Assembly (NCBI GenBank): GCA_037043015.1
Contig: CM073324.1
Location: forward strand, 1,357,413 to 1,421,412
Length of the DNA: 64,000 bases
Source of the DNA: Bryum argenteum
Taxonomy: Eukaryota; Streptophyta; Bryopsida; Bryales; Bryaceae
Direction of reading: 5' to 3'
A program made the position numbers and the translations under genes. Positions 1 to 10,549 of this stretch are shown here, piece by piece (the first letter of the stretch is position 1; the number at the start of each line of letters is the position of its first letter). The notes beneath the pieces are model-generated. The model saw nothing but the letters and a program-made list of their open reading frames with translations, was not told the DNA's origin and searched no databases.

Positions 1-3000
1 AATGCAACATGTATATCCCGTCTTTTGCGTAAGATTCAGATATTGATTTGGCTACTTTGGGTAGGATAACTTTTTCTTTGCTTGGGCAAAGAGTGAAATA
101 TCATTTGCTATTTATGAGTGGTTACAAAACAGTAGCTGCACTCCTTTTCGGGTGGATTAGAATATGAAATGGCACCAATCAATGCTCAGGGCACCGAGTA
201 AGGTGGAATTTGCACTTCTTGTTCGCGAGTATGGTAAATAGTGCAATGAGAATCAAGGTAGGTAGTCAATCAATGCAGTAATGGCTCAATCAGTTTTCTA
301 CTATTGGTCAGTTTCATCTTCATATGGCATGTTTGGAGCACTGTGAGGGTGACCTTTGCTTCTGAAGGTGGACTAAAGGTCCTTCCACTCCTCAATGGGC
401 AGCCCGAAATTGGATCTCAGCATCTTTTGGACTTGGGCAACATGAATGAACCAATCAATGATGAGTTTGCAACCTCCTACAAGGTTTTGTGCAATCCCAA
501 CCTACCTACCACAATCCTTTCAAAGCACAAATCACTCATACACATTGCGATTTGAATTGTAGGATTTCACATTGCAGATGCATCACAAAAAGGTGACCAG
601 AATGATATAAAAAAATAAGTGAAAAACTGAGAATCAAAGGAGCTACGGGCAAGATTCTGTTGGAAATCAGCCCGAGGGACTGACAAGCACCTTTAAGGGT
701 TAATGTGTTCAATGACTTCAATCGTATTTATAATCAGATTTGGTCTCCGGAAATCTTGATGAGAATGGACTATTCATCCTTCATTTAGCCATGGATTCAA
801 AGTAAGCATTTACTACATCCAATTGTAGATGTAGTAATGATATATATACACACAAGTCCTTACATGTGTCCTCCGGATCACGGACATTAAAAAGGTCAAA
901 TTGAAATTGATAAAATGTATAAAGAATCCAGAATCAGGTATAAAAAAAATACGTAGTTGGAGGTTTTAGGTAATGTTGAAATTATCGGATATGCAATCAA
1001 TATGCAAGTTCCCGCTTCTCAGTTCTCCATGTTGTTTAAGATTTATATCATATCCCCCGTTCCCATCTTTTTGGTTCTCCGTGTTTTTTAAGATTTGTAG
1101 CATGTCCTCAATTCCTCCTCCGTCCGTAAACATATTAGTGGTAGGAACAAGTTTGCAACTATTATCACGATAAATTTTGCATCATCATTTATTGTTATCA
1201 GAATTAGCAAAATCCTAGTCAAGTGCAGGAAACATGACAACTAATTTCGGATAAAGTGGATTTGGCATTTTAATTATGAGGACGTGGTTTTGATAAAGCC
1301 GAATATGGTATATGAGACGATTGTAGCTGCTTAGAGACCTTCAAACGGGTCTAGGGTTTTTGAGATACGCCACTTAAAAGGTAGTGTGTTTGAGTCTCGA
1401 AGTCACTCAAAACACAACAATAATCATGCCTTTCTATAGTGTCTTGAGGTCACTCAAAGTATAGCAATGGTCATGCTTATTTGCATCTCTTCTCAAACTT
1501 TTGTGTTGCATCTCTCTTGTGTCACATTTGTACTCTTTTGGATGTATATTCAATACTAAAATCAAATTGTAGTGAGGAACAGTTCTACAAAATGGCATGC
1601 CTACTTTTGTTGGGTCCTCAGTTTTAATTCCTAAAGGTCCAAGTGTTTCTTGGACTTCCAAAACCAAAAACTAAATTTTTTTACCACTTTGTACAAGTTT
1701 AGGTAAGATTCAATTTACATTTTTGTATCTTCTACCATATGAACTTGAACCACTATTTGTACTACATGCACTAATACCAAGTAAATTTTCAACCATTGAA
1801 TCTTTACTATGTGCAAGATTATAACGTTCAAAGTTGACTAAAAAGTATTTTTGGGCTTTGTGTGAAATACATAGTCTAAATGGTGCCAAGGGAGACTTGA
1901 TAATTGTTACTCCAAACATTTTGCTCATATTTTTTTCCATGTAGGTAACCAAGTTGGATATGCTTATGTAAAATTTTAGAGAATCATTATGCTTTTTTGA
2001 CCTTCATGCAAATTTTTATCCAGAAGGTCTAAAAACAACAATATAGTAAAACTTGCATTTATTAGGTTTCTTTGATTTTAGAAAAAAATGAAAAGTGGGT
2101 AGGTACCTCTATGAGTTTGTAAATTTTGGGAAAAAAAATTGGAGAAACCCCAAAATCTCGAATTTTGACAAAAAATTTTAGAAGTAATTTGGAAGTTACT
2201 AAAAATTGTGAGGATTGTATTTGTAATTTTGAGAGGCTGCCCTTGTGACAATTGACATTTTTTTTGACGTTGGTCACTTTAGAACTTGAATAATGATTCG
2301 GTTGTGAACTTATTTCTGAAAGAAATTCAAAAAATATCTAAATTTAAAGTACTATACTTGGACTTGAAACCTAACATTTCTAGATGAAGGTTCTTAAATT
2401 GGAATTTGGCTTTGCAAATTTTACCACATACACTATGCAATGTAGGGAGCATTTAGTGAAAATATTAGGTGAACATGTTAATTTTAGCCTCTTCATCTAG
2501 GTAGCCCAAAATTGCAATAAAACACAATCCACTTTCTTCGAGCTTCAGGGGTCAACCTCCACTTCTCAATCTCTAATAGAGTTATTGAACTAGTGTTTGA
2601 AGTAGTCTTTGCTTCTCACATCCTTTAGAATAGCCATGTGTTCAATCTCACATCCCATAAAATAGCCTAGTGTTGAATCTCACATCCGATAGAATAGCCA
2701 TGTGTTCAATCTGTATACAATTTGCAAATACCAAATTCTATAGAATTCTCGTCAAAATTGGGGTAAATCCAACTACTTAACTAGAATATTCCTTGTTAGA
2801 TATATTTGATACAAAATAAACTCATAAGAAATGTGTTAACTAAATGAATGTTATTAAATGATGTAAATATCATATTGAAGATAACACAATATATCCACCT
2901 CAAGTTTAACACATTGTCACTTTACAAACAACCTAAATCAATCTTTTTGATTTTTTTCTATACTTGAAGATTGGGATTTCGTGTATCCAATTTTTTTCAA

Positions 3001-3644
3001 ACATTTAGGTAATGAGGAATTTATTTTTGGATATGTTTTTCTTAATTCGGAAATAAACATAGGATATGGTAATTTTTCAAAACCGAACTTTTGAAAAAAG
3101 TGTTCTTCGTTTAAAAAGATACCTCAAGATACCCTCAAAGCTCTTGTTGTCCCTCCCTTAAGGCAGGGCCCAACAAGAAGACCGCCACGTGGACCCGCGA
3201 CAAGAAATGCCAAGTCGGAAAAGCCACCTGTCAGACCCATCGTCCACGTGTAAACGATCACATCCCAGCTGTCAAAAGATCGATCATCCTGCATAAATTG
3301 CCTCAAAGCAACGACCACGATGACCCCCTCATTTTAATCCGACGGCCCGTATTACAACCGACGGACCTCATCTAACGGCCATCAATAATTGAATCGGACG
3401 ATCAGAAACACCGCTCACTAGTAACTCACCACTCAGTCCTAGCTCCTCCTCCTCCATACTTGCACTCCGAAGCTTCCGCCCGCAGCTTTGATTTGGTCGC
3501 CATTGCTCACCCCTCTTCCTTACGATCACGCAAGCCTGTTCACTGGTACCAATAAGCAACTGGATCAGTTCTAGATTCCGAAACTTCTATCGTTCTGCAC
3601 TAGTTTTTGCTCATTAGGGTTTCGGAGCAAGGGTTTTCGTAGCG
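1..3644. other. AT-rich intergenic region, no gene recognised
   Basis: Short ORFs occur on both strands but none has recognisable motifs, and the composition is strongly AT-rich. Small direct repeats are present (2,614-2,711, and a looser pair near 1,384-1,480). From about 3,120 the GC content rises toward the Rab gene, consistent with its promoter and 5' leader; no specific promoter element could be assigned. Confidence 0.6.
2614..2711. repeat. 32-bp tandem repeat, three copies
   Basis: Three consecutive units start at 2,614, 2,646 and 2,678, each beginning TCTCACATCC and containing AATAGCC followed by GTGTTCAATC or a near variant. The copies differ at a few positions. It lies in non-coding AT-rich sequence and has no visible function. 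Confidence 0.8.
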
Positions 3645-4274
3645 ATGGCGGGGGGTGAGTTCGATCATCTGTTTAAAGTGTTGTTGGTAGGCGATTCGGG
3701 AGTGGGGAAATCCTCATTACTCCTCAGGTTCACGGCGGACACGTTCGATGACTTATCGCCAACAATCGGGGTGGATTTCAAGGTAAAGATGATGACGCTC
3801 GGAGGAAAGAGGTTGAAGCTAACGATCTGGGACACGGCGGGCCAAGAGCGGTTCCGGACCTTGACAAGCTCCTATTACCGAGGCGCGCAAGGGATTATTC
3901 TCGTGTACGACGTTTCTCGAAGGGCGACGTTCACAGACTTGTCGGATGTTTGGCTTAAGGAAGTGGAGCGATACTCCACGAACGCCGACTGTATTAAGAT
4001 GCTTATCGGGAATAAAGTGGACCTCGAGGAGTATGAGCGTGTGGTGACTAAGAAGGAGGGTATTGCGTTCGCTCGGCAGCACGGTTGCTTGTTTCTTGAG
4101 GCTAGTGCGAAAACGAGCATCAACGTGCAACGATGCTTCGACGAGCTGGTCCAGAAAATTCTGGATACTCCGAGCTTGACTGCTGATACCTCCCAATTGA
4201 AGAAGAATGTGCTTAGACCTGGTGAGACCGCGGATTTGCCTGCTCCTACTGCCGGTGGAGCATGCGGCTGTTGA
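3645..4274 (+). CDS. RABC: Rab GTPase of the RABC/Rab18 class, intronless
   Basis: A 209-residue small GTPase of normal Rab length. The P-loop GDSGVGKS is at residues 16-23, switch I with TIGVDF at about 40-45, the WDTAGQE motif at 62-68, then GNKVD and EASAK for guanine binding. The C terminus ends CGC, a CxC double-geranylgeranylation signal, so the protein should be membrane anchored. Rab18/RABC proteins act on endomembranes and lipid droplets; that role is known for the family, not shown here. The whole protein is one uninterrupted exon, whereas plant RAB genes usually have several introns, so this may be a retrocopy or a lineage with intron loss. The start is the first ATG of the frame, followed at once by conserved sequence. 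The assignment to RABC rather than another Rab class rests on overall similarity recalled from memory. Confidence 0.92.
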   Translation: MAGGEFDHLFKVLLVGDSGVGKSSLLLRFTADTFDDLSPTIGVDFKVKMMTLGGKRLKLTIWDTAGQERFRTLTSSYYRGAQGIILVYDVSRRATFTDLSDVWLKEVERYSTNADCIKMLIGNKVDLEEYERVVTKKEGIAFARQHGCLFLEASAKTSINVQRCFDELVQKILDTPSLTADTSQLKKNVLRPGETADLPAPTAGGACGC

Positions 4275-4379
4275 ACAGCTTTTGGTATATTATTAGGTAT
4301 TTGTCCTTGTGCAGCTTCTGTTTTTCAAATCATTTGAAATTTTTGTGTAAATCATTTTTGTTATTACGAGTAATTACGC

Positions 4380-5290
4380 TTTGTGATTGAAACGCTCAAC
4401 TCAGTGGTTGATTTCATGGATTCTTGGTAATTATTTATAGACTTTCGAGTATTTCTTTTTTTGCTGTTGCGATTTATTTTGTTTCATGGATTGAAATCTG
4501 GACTGATTGATTGAGTGTCTGTCGGGCTTGCATGAATTCCTGGCATCTGTTCATTCACTTTCGAACTCTCACATAGTAATATTCACATAATAATATACTC
4601 TTGACTGATTCCGTGAATTCTTGGTTCACTTTTGAGTATTGGATTCTGTGTTTTGTTATTTTGCGTCAGGGATTCAAATCTGGACTGATTGATTGAGTGT
4701 TTGTCGAGCTTGCATGGATTCCTGACATCTACTCATCCACTTTCATCAAGAACTGGATTTGAGGTGTTAGCGTGGAGGTTCCTCATTTCTTTCTGTTTGA
4801 GTTCCTGTTATGAAGACTCTTTATTGGCCTGTGCTTGGGTGTCAGTTGTGGGGCAAGCATGAACACTTTTACATCATTAGGGATTCTCCTCTGTTCGTTG
4901 AACCCTTGGTATTTCCCTTTTGATTGATATGAGGGATTACGCGTTTTGGATTGAATCTCTTGACTGGTTGATTCAGTCCATGGATTCTTGACAACGAATC
5001 GTTCACTTTCGAGCAGGTGTTCTCCTTGTGCATGTTATTACGACGGATAACGCTCGGGTTTTTGACTGACTGATTGGGTCCATGAATTTTTGGTAAAGAA
5101 TCGTTCACTTCTACATGTTTGATGGATCTGTGCTTGATTTCCTTCCGAGCGTCCATGAATTCCTGGCATCCATTCGTCCACTTCCGAGGTTTCATCTTCT
5201 CAAGCATTCGAGTTGTGTGCGATGGGGTACGCTAATCGGTGATGGATCCTTGGCATTGAGTCAGTCAGTTCCGAGCATTGGATCATGTGA
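4380..5290. repeat. Degenerate tandem repeat downstream of the Rab gene
   Basis: A theme of CTGATTGATTGAGT, then CATGAATTCCTGGCATC, then TTCACTTTCGAG recurs with variation at about 4,385, 4,500, 4,600, 4,685, 4,945, 5,065, 5,145 and 5,230. Spacing is irregular and copies are diverged. It begins about 100 bases after the Rab stop codon, so the first units may be transcribed as 3' UTR. No coding potential was recognised. Confidence 0.6.
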
Positions 5291-6537
5291 TTGATTTGTT
5301 CTTGAGTTTCAGCTACGTAACTACGCTTTTGACTGATTGAATGAATGCTGATAACACTCCATCTGCTTTATAGTACGAAATTTTGTGTTCGCGATTCTAC
5401 CATGAAACTTTGTGTATTTCTAAAGAAGCAATCGGATCTTTTTCAAGACTGAAGTTTGTCAAATTGATCGGTATTCGAGCTTTAATCTCTGGTATACACA
5501 CACGAGTGATGATTCATACCTACAGTTGACACTTCACGTACATGTTAAACCCCTATTGCCGAAAAGAGCCCTAGACAGGACTGTCGAAAAGAGCCCTAAA
5601 CTGGACGTTTGGGGTCCGGTCAGCCCCTTATTTACTATATTTAGCTCGTGTGGAATTGGAGCCTTAAAATATGAAATGACTTCCAAAAAAATCATTTCAT
5701 ATTTTAGGAGACTTTCACGGTCAAAGTCTGAAATCATTATTTGAGATCTGCCAAAAATTGCCCAAACTGTGACATGCTCTCGTTCATTCTTATAATCTGC
5801 CCAGAATAGATAAGATCACAGAAACTTCAAAAATTCACCAAAATTGAGAATTTACATTTTTTCATGTTATGTTTTTTGTACATGGAAAAAGGGTTTCAAG
5901 GCATGATCTCACCGTTTGGATCTTTCGTCCAATTACTCTTCACATGCCATTTATGTTGTTTTCGAAATTAAATTTCAGCATTGCTTCATGTGAAAATTCA
6001 AGCATTTCTTTCAGTTTTATAGATTGCAAGAGGGTAGAAATTGCACAAACATGTTCCTTACTCACTTAGGAACAAGATGTTGAAGAACCACATTTCCAAT
6101 TTACTCTAAAAGTTGGTTTTTTGGGCTCACAAGATACTTTGAACCCATTTAACAATAAGGGAAAAAAAGCTTTTTTTCAACTTCAAATGTTTTGATCCCA
6201 CAATTGGTAAGGAATTTGAAACTAAGGTTTGGTACACACGTACATGAACAAGTTAGGTATAAGATCTTATGGTTACATGCGTGAGATCACATCAAAAGTC
6301 AAAAATTTCCATCTTGCATTGCAAGACGGTGCTAGTTTTGGCAGTTTCAGGGGCTTTAGACTTCAGGGGTTAAAAAGTGGGGGGACTGCATGTGGATTTT
6401 GAGCCTTTGTCCACAGCCAAAATCAAGCCTGATTGACAAAAAACTAGATTACAAGGCGAGAGACCAAACAGGGAAGAAAACTGCAACAGTTCTCGCAACC
6501 AACTACTCGATTAGAAGAAGGGGTCTCAGTGCAGATT
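5291..6537. other. Intergenic, no gene recognised
   Basis: The stretch between the Rab repeat region and the convergent end of the ascorbate peroxidase gene holds only short unsupported ORFs. It contains a 15-bp inverted repeat at 5,665-5,706. The segment after about 6,390 is probably 3' UTR of the peroxidase gene, which reads leftward. Confidence 0.5.
5665..5706. repeat. Perfect 15-bp inverted repeat (hairpin)
   Basis: The arms 5,665-5,679 (TAAAATATGAAATGA) and 5,692-5,706 are exact reverse complements separated by a 12-base loop. It could be a MITE relic or a chance hairpin; no target duplication was identified. Confidence 0.75.
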
Positions 6538-8511
6538 CTATCCAAGGTAGCCGAGGTAGTAGGACAAGAGGACAAGAACAGTAATGCCGATGATGATATT
6601 GAGGAAGTAATTGGAACCCAAGGCAGTGTTCGCCGAGCCTCCCACAGCCAGATACTCGGCCCGGATCTTGTCCTTCATGTTGTCCGACAGGTCTTGCTTG
6701 TCCTCCGCTTGCGAGGAGTATCGAGCCGCCACGAACACCTCCGGCTCCACCTTCTTCTCCGGCTGGTCCAGGAAGAAACCTTGCGGCGGGTCGAAGTCCG
6801 ACCCGAGCTCGCTCAGCTTCGCGTGCGAGATCGCGTAGTCGTTGAAGAACGCCTTCTCATCCGCTGCGTACTTCTCTGCATACGGCTTGAACCCCCCATC
6901 CTCGAACAGGGCTGCGTCCGTCGGCAGCACCACCAGCTCCGCGTCTCGCTTCTCCTTGATCTCCTGCTCGAAATGAAACATGGAACACTATCAATAATGG
7001 CTCACTCATATTAGCTCTGTGATCACAATCTTGCAGATCCTCACTGAACATCATTAGGAGTCAGTTGAAAGCACATATGAGGGTTTGTTCGCACATAGTG
7101 ATATGTGGTGATAGTGAAAGTTACTGCAATGAATGTAGACTGTATATTCACTTCAGTTCATTGCTACCACTCTAACTACCACCACTGAAAGCTTTATGTG
7201 CAGACAGATCATAAGTTCAACTTCACAAGACTGATCCCACTTGGTCTTTTCTTCCAATTACTTTAGCCATGTCCAAATTTGCTTATACTGCGAACTTCGT
7301 TACCTCATTACAACAATGAATATGGTCACTAGAGTTCGTTCCCAGCACTCTCACTACTACCACTAATACCTCTATACAGTCCATATGATCACTTGAATTC
7401 ATTACTAGCACCACTGATACGTTTATGTGTGGACAGACCATAAGTTCAGATTCATAGCAGATTGTGAAACTGATGATTCCACTTGGTCTGCTCTTACACT
7501 TACTTTGTGGTTTGCTCCTTTAACTTCACTACAGATTGATTTGCCAGGGTGAACTTTACCTTGAAGTAGGAGTTGTCGAATTTCAACCACTCCGGAGTCC
7601 ACGAGCTACCGCCGGGTGCTCCCGGCCCATCCTTAGTGTACTTGGTCTCCTGCTTTCCGAATCCGCTCCGATCAGGGCGAACTCTGCCGAGAGTGTGCGC
7701 GCCTTCAGGAGCCAAAGAATCATCAGCAACTAAGCCTACATTGGAAGTATACTGGAAGTATATCGGAAAGAGACTAATCAGTACCTGAAAGGGCAACAAT
7801 GTCTTGATCGTTCAAGCCCATGCGGTAAAACACTTTCCGCAAATGCTCAGCAGGAGTTTCCTTCGGCGGGTCAGCATCCGGAAGATTACCCTCCTTGACG
7901 CATTGATGCTCTCCCTCAATATCGCGCCGGCCATAGCGAAGCGGAATCTTGGGCCCTCCGGCTTCTTCAATGGCCGTAGCGGACGCGAGCTGGAAGAGAT
8001 CAGCGTACGAGATGTTGGGGTACTTCTCCTTGACGGGGTCCAGGAGTTCGATGGCTTTGTTAAGGCCCGCGTTCGCTTTGTGGTTGAGCTCGATGCTGTA
8101 CCGGAGACTGCCATTCGCGCCGCCCCGCTTCGGCCATTCGGACTCGCTCTTGTCGTAAGTCCCGGCGTCGTGCCACCCCAGGCGGATCAGAATCGGGTGG
8201 CAATGCTTCTCCCGAAGAAGCTTCTTCACGTCCTCGCGCGCCGCTCGAAGCTCGGTCGGGTCCGATGCAATAGCTCGTACTACTACTACTCCTTTCTGGC
8301 TCTTTCTAACGGCAATCCTCTGAGCCTGCACTGGCAAAGGTTGCAAAAACTCTGACCGCAACTTAGCAGTAGCGGTCCTTACGCTCCTTCTGGACACATA
8401 TCCTAAACCTCCTTTCACAGAACGATTCGAGCTGGAGCTTGACGAGACACCAACTATGTTTCCAGTGGCTCCGAGTCCTAGAACGGAGGACGACGACATG
8501 GTGGTCGCCAT
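6538..8511 (-). CDS. tAPX: Thylakoid-bound L-ascorbate peroxidase, chloroplastic
   Basis: Three exons read leftward: 8,511-7,785, 7,702-7,560 and 6,963-6,538, about 431 residues. The start MATTMSSS opens a Ser/Thr-rich chloroplast transit peptide; an upstream in-frame ATG at 8,625 looks like leader. The distal heme region has [11 protein letters not shown] and the proximal histidine lies in SGAHTLGR, whose codon is split across intron 1. The plastid APX signature [13 protein letters not shown] follows. The last 25 residues form one hydrophobic helix ending YYLGYLG, which marks the thylakoid-anchored rather than stromal form. The enzyme reduces H2O2 with ascorbate in the water-water cycle. Flowering-plant plastid APX genes have many introns; this one has two (82 and 596 bp). 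Plant tAPX is about 426 residues, so the length is normal. Confidence 0.93.
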
Positions 8512-8879
8512 TGCTAGACAAAATTTTAAGCAAATCTTTCGACACGCTCGCACCACGAGCAAAGTTGCAACAGATCGGGTAGCCGATGTTGGGCCGTTTT
8601 TAGTGGAGGGTTGAATGTACAGCACTGTTTGCCAATTGGGTGAGTGGAGACCACACGTTCAATGACATTTCATGACCGTTGACCTCAAACTACCGTAGGA
8701 TCACGGTAAGTTAGGAAACCAACTCTTCCTTCAAGCCCATGTGTCTTGGAGATTGGCGCTATAGCTCAATCTTGTTACATTAGAGATAGGATAAGATTGA
8801 TATGACCTTTGACTCTTACACTTTTACACTCTTTTACCAAGGCCATTAGAGGAGAAGAGAAACTCTAACCTATTTAGAG

Positions 8880-9205
8880 GCGAGCGTGAATAAAGTGTTT
8901 GTTCGACCTCTCCTTGGATGTATGCCTGGAGGTCATCACACCAATGGCGGGACTACTAACCCCTTTCGGGGTGAACACTATGCTAGTTCCTACCTAGCCA
9001 CTGTTGCCTTAGAGATACCCAACATGGTATCCCCTGATGGAGCTTTGAGGTACCGAGTACCCACACAACGAGGTCCAAGAACCCCCCACCATAGTTCGGT
9101 GGACTATGGTGGTGAGCACCACGCCCGCATGGGGAAGAGAACCCACGACCTCCTCATTGGAAGCCATGAGGCCTAACTACTAAGCCAAGGCTTGTGGTGC
9201 CTTTG
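8880..9205 (-). mobile_element. tRNA-derived SINE, copy 1
   Basis: Read on the minus strand from about 9,205, the head has an A-box-like TTGGCTTAGTAGTTAGG and a B-box-like GTCGTGGGTTC followed by TTCCCC, as in tRNA-derived SINEs. The body includes GTGGTGCTCACCACCATAG. A second diverged copy of the same head and early body lies on the plus strand at 26,913-27,053, which supports a dispersed family rather than a tRNA gene. The 3' end near 8,880 and any target duplication could not be fixed. The plus-strand ORF over this region is a shadow. Confidence 0.7.
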
Positions 9206-10549
9206 CTTGGTTTACTTTTTGTTGTTCATGGCACATTTTGTATGGTTCACTTTTCTCTTGACTTATACAAGGATTTACCAATTTAATAGAGTAGGGGATA
9301 TTTTTGTACTTGAAGATAAAGAAACAATTTTAAATAATTGAGTATCTCTATTTCAAAGTAGAGTATACTCAACATCATTAGATCAACACGATACTCTTCA
9401 TATATAGTAATTTTTTTTCACACACAAATGGGAGTATTGTTCAAGGATGGGAGGTTTGCAATGCTTGTACTAAAGTAAGAAGGAGAATTTCTGCAATCTC
9501 ATCAATCGTTTGGTGTTGAATGAAAAAGAATTTATGTCATTCAAATTTTTTTTTTGTGGAGATGGTGATGTGCTAAAGGGATGAGTTGGTTGCATAGGCA
9601 TGACATTGTACACAGGGACTTCGAAGCAAACAATGTTTTTTACACAAATGATATAGAAGGTTGATAGCGGATTGAATGCTCTAAAAGAGTTGTTAAAAGA
9701 AGGTTTTAAAGACAATCACACAACTTTTTGGAATCAAGGCAATGTTTGGATTAATAGATCGTAAAGAGCATAACATGATTCTTCTATTCAAGAGACTTAT
9801 TAACATTTACTTTAAAAATGTATGCTATACATATCATAACACTGATCTGTACCGTAGGGTTAATACTCTATTAATCGATTTTTGTAAACAAGATCTATCA
9901 CATAGAAGTATATTCTCAATCGCCTCTTCGAAATCGAAAATACCTGCCGAGACTTTCAACCCAAAAAAGGATAGGTTCACGCTTCCTGGTTATACATGAA
10001 GTTATGATGAACCAAAGTGTTCCTCGACTTTAGAATGAGGAGGAATGTACCACATTAGTCCATGGACACTCATATTGAAAACAGAGCTAATATTTCTAAT
10101 AGAACCTACCATCTGGGAAGAAGGGAGCATATTGCAATTCCAGATAAAGCCAGCAAATGTTTTATAACAATTGCGAACTCCATCAATTCACGTTGTGTGT
10201 AACGTTCGTCAGAAAATCATGGCTTCTCTGATAAGGAGGGTTGAGGTTACAGACCTGTAAGCAAATATGATAGTTCTTTTTCAACACTCGAGTAGCTCCT
10301 CGTACTGTACTGTACAATACCTGCCATTAAAGCCACCCCTCTAAAGAAAATTCCGTTGCAACTTCGCACCTGATCGATGACAACCTTTACACGTCCATAG
10401 AGTAGTACGATGCTGTCACTTTTTATCTAGAAAAGAATGGCTTTGACTGCTTTCTATGCTCAGCAATAATTCCTACTGGCGGAACATAATGTAGTCTATC
10501 TATCACTGCTTGGAAGGAAACTCATATCTGTATAACTTAATATTAATCT
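9206..10549. other. Intergenic and probable 3' UTR of the receptor kinase
   Basis: No motif-bearing ORF is seen. The part next to 10,549 should include the 3' UTR of the leftward-reading receptor kinase. An 85-codon plus-strand ORF at 9,742-9,999 has no recognisable features. Confidence 0.5.

Noticed and set aside
3819-4196. Minus-strand ORFs inside the Rab gene
   Set aside because: They are reverse-frame shadows of a well-supported GTPase and have no motifs of their own.
7804-8355. 183-codon plus-strand ORF over the peroxidase first exon
   Set aside because: It is the complement of the APX coding exon in a GC-rich segment; the minus-strand frame carries the heme-peroxidase motifs.
9061-9190. 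tRNA gene
   Set aside because: A- and B-box-like segments are present but no acceptor stem pairs, and a dispersed second copy points to a SINE.
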